Below are positions 62,427-64,000 of a stretch of 64,000 bases of DNA, in pieces. The number at the start of each line of letters is the position of its first letter. Position 1 is the stretch's first letter. A model generated the notes under the pieces. It did not search any database, had not been told where the DNA came from, and saw only the letters and a program-made list of their open reading frames with translations. This DNA is from Lutibacter litoralis. GTDB lineage: Bacteria; Bacteroidota; Bacteroidia; Flavobacteriales; Flavobacteriaceae. The stretch covers positions 186,001-250,000 of the forward strand of contig NZ_BMNS01000002.1 in NCBI RefSeq assembly GCF_014646675.1, in the 5' to 3' direction. The position numbers and the translations under genes were made by a program.

Positions 62427-64000
62427 TTAAAATGTTACATTTAGTCCAACTGTGTATGTTTTTGGAACTGGGAATGCTCCATACTGTACACCACCAATTT
62501 CTGGGGTATCTCCACTCATACTTTTAAAGTAATGTAGGTTTGTACCTGTTACGTAAACGCTCATTCCTTTAATTACATCATTAAAATGCTTAGTAGGTAT
62601 GTTATAAGTAAAAGTTACTTCTCTAAGTGCTAAATAATCTCCTTTTTCCCAAAAACGGTCATTTGCCGCTGTTTGTAAACTTCCCGATCCTTCATTACCT
62701 CTCCACACATTTTTAGTTCCATTAACAAAAACAAACCGTGGCCAATCTGTATCTGTATTTGTAGGTGTCCAAGAGTTTAGAACTTCAATAGGTTGATTTA
62801 AATTACCTTGCGTTTGTCCGTAACTTTTATTTCTAATATGGTTCCATACTAAATGTCCCGTTGCAAAATCCGTTTTAACAAATAAGCTAAAGTTTTTATA
62901 TTTAAAACTTGTAGTTAAACCACCAACTAAGCTTGGTGTTGTGCGTCCAATTACTTTTCTATCTAAACTATTAATTATGCCATCGTTATTTTGATCCACC
63001 CATTTTACATCACCTGCATAGCGCTTATTACGACTTGCTCCTGGCATCAGTTCATCTGTTATTGAGTTATCAGCATCTGCTTCTGCCTGATTGGCATAAA
63101 TACCTGCCTGTTCGTAAGCAACAACAAGATCAAGTCCAACACGCTGACCTTCTTGCAAGCCACCTACCCATTCTTCTTCGCCAGTTTTAGCGTTCCAAAT
63201 AAGTGTTCCACCTTGTCTATTTAAATCATTTGCGTTTTCGGGAAGTGTTACCACATAATTTTTGTTAGTTGTAAAAGTAGCTCCGGCACTCCAAGTAAAA
63301 TCATCATTTCTTATAATGTCTCCATTAACTTGCAATTCAAAACCTTTATTTCTAATAGTTCCGTTATTTGTTCTAATAGAACTAAACCCTGTATAATAAG
63401 GTAAAGTAAGATTTGCAATTTTATCTTTTACATCTCTAGAATACACATCTGCTATAAATGTAAGTCTATTATCTAAAAATGAAATATCTATACCTGCATT
63501 AAATGTTGTTGAACGTTCCCAAGCAAGGTCTAATGTTGCTAAAGAAGTATTTGCATACCCTGTTTGACCGTTATAAACTCCTTGATCCCCGTAAGAACCA
63601 AAAACACCATAATTACTTAATACAGATTGATTACCATTAACACCATAACTTAATCTTGGTTTTAATCTATTAACATATTTTGATAGAGAAGATTCACTAA
63701 AGAATTCTTCATTGTGAGCATTCCAACCAAAAGAAGCTCCTGGGAAGAATCCAAACTTATTATTTCCTAATCTTGAAGAACCATCATTTCTAAATGTTAA
63801 CCCAACTAGATATTTACTATCATAGTCGTATAATAATCTTCCAAAAGTAGATGCAATTACATATTCTGTTTCAAAACTATAAGGAATACCATTAGCCTCG
63901 GGAGCAGCGTTTAAGGTTTCTATTAAATCTGTAGGTGAATTTCTTGTTCCTGCTGATGTTGTAAAATAATTATCTTTATAATATTCTGTACCTATTAATA
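62427..64000 (-). CDS. SusC/RagA-family TonB-dependent receptor, C-terminal part
   Basis: The frame stays open to the window end, so this is the last 524 residues of a larger outer-membrane transporter; the start lies beyond the window. Family hallmarks are alternating beta strands of the barrel, LVGLTFRNDGSSRLGNNKFG, FFPGASFGWN, and the final KTYTVGLNVTF, ending in an aromatic residue as outer-membrane barrels do. It imports oligosaccharides with the SusD partner encoded 11 bp on. An internal GTG gives a shorter apparent frame from 63446, which I reject as start. Confidence 0.95.
   Translation of the reverse strand, partial: LIGTEYYKDNYFTTSAGTRNSPTDLIETLNAAPEANGIPYSFETEYVIASTFGRLLYDYDSKYLVGLTFRNDGSSRLGNNKFGFFPGASFGWNAHNEEFFSESSLSKYVNRLKPRLSYGVNGNQSVLSNYGVFGSYGDQGVYNGQTGYANTSLATLDLAWERSTTFNAGIDISFLDNRLTFIADVYSRDVKDKIANLTLPYYTGFSSIRTNNGTIRNKGFELQVNGDIIRNDDFTWSAGATFTTNKNYVVTLPENANDLNRQGGTLIWNAKTGEEEWVGGLQEGQRVGLDLVVAYEQAGIYANQAEADADNSITDELMPGASRNKRYAGDVKWVDQNNDGIINSLDRKVIGRTTPSLVGGLTTSFKYKNFSLFVKTDFATGHLVWNHIRNKSYGQTQGNLNQPIEVLNSWTPTNTDTDWPRFVFVNGTKNVWRGNEGSGSLQTAANDRFWEKGDYLALREVTFTYNIPTKHFNDVIKGMSVYVTGTNLHYFKSMSGDTPEIGGVQYGAFPVPKTYTVGLNVTF

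Noticed and set aside
63446-63448. Start codon of the SusC gene at the internal GTG
   Set aside because: The frame continues upstream to the window end with typical SusC sequence.

Overview
The window looks like a chromosomal segment of a member of the Bacteroidota, most likely a marine or host-associated Flavobacteriaceae. The DNA is AT-rich and promoters follow the TTG-N19..21-TAnnTTTG pattern. Shine-Dalgarno sequences are largely absent, and lipoproteins with Cys lipoboxes, a SusC/SusD pair and a split MetH are present. No species can be named from the sequence alone.

Layout. 1-1000: a two-domain FKBP lipoprotein. 1000-7924: a complete tryptophan operon trpEGDCFBA on the minus strand, headed by a 17-residue leader peptide with three consecutive Trp codons and a terminator/antiterminator pair. 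7970-12022: a DUF2807 protein, an AspT/YidE-type transporter, thioredoxin reductase and a degenerate thioredoxin. 12027-12645: tRNA-Pro and tRNA-Thr. 12650-14620: a decayed stretch with a frameshifted metallophosphoesterase, a live secreted endonuclease/exonuclease/phosphatase-fold protein and an IS3 transposase scrap. 14621-20696: a 6.06-kb element integrated in the 3' end of tRNA-Asp. It has an att duplication at both ends, a tyrosine integrase, an RteC-like protein, an excisionase-like HTH protein, a phage gpII-like replication initiator and two membrane/exported cargo proteins. 20815-22148: a DUF58 protein and thioredoxin.

22320-42659 is a sulfur and methionine island. It holds metF, split metH, siroheme synthesis, sulfite reductase, cysN/D/H, metZ, a three-enzyme fusion (homoserine acyltransferase + aspartokinase + homoserine dehydrogenase), metY and metK. 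Together these carry sulfate to sulfide and aspartate to O-acylhomoserine, homocysteine, methionine and SAM. Four separate RNA regulators sit on these genes. There are two SAM-I riboswitches (metH; metX-thrA), one SAM-II riboswitch (metK), and a tandem pair of Met-rich leader peptides, each followed by an intrinsic terminator (metY). The metY leader is the strongest candidate here for an undescribed regulatory system.

42905-53947: an MFS transporter and several peptidases (M18, M3, a DUF5117-type zinc metalloprotease, an M49-like hydrolase). 54245-58197: small membrane proteins and an octaheme cytochrome c with a C-terminal TPR region. 58272-64000: part of a glycan-utilisation locus (GH29 fucosidase, SusD, and SusC cut by the window end).
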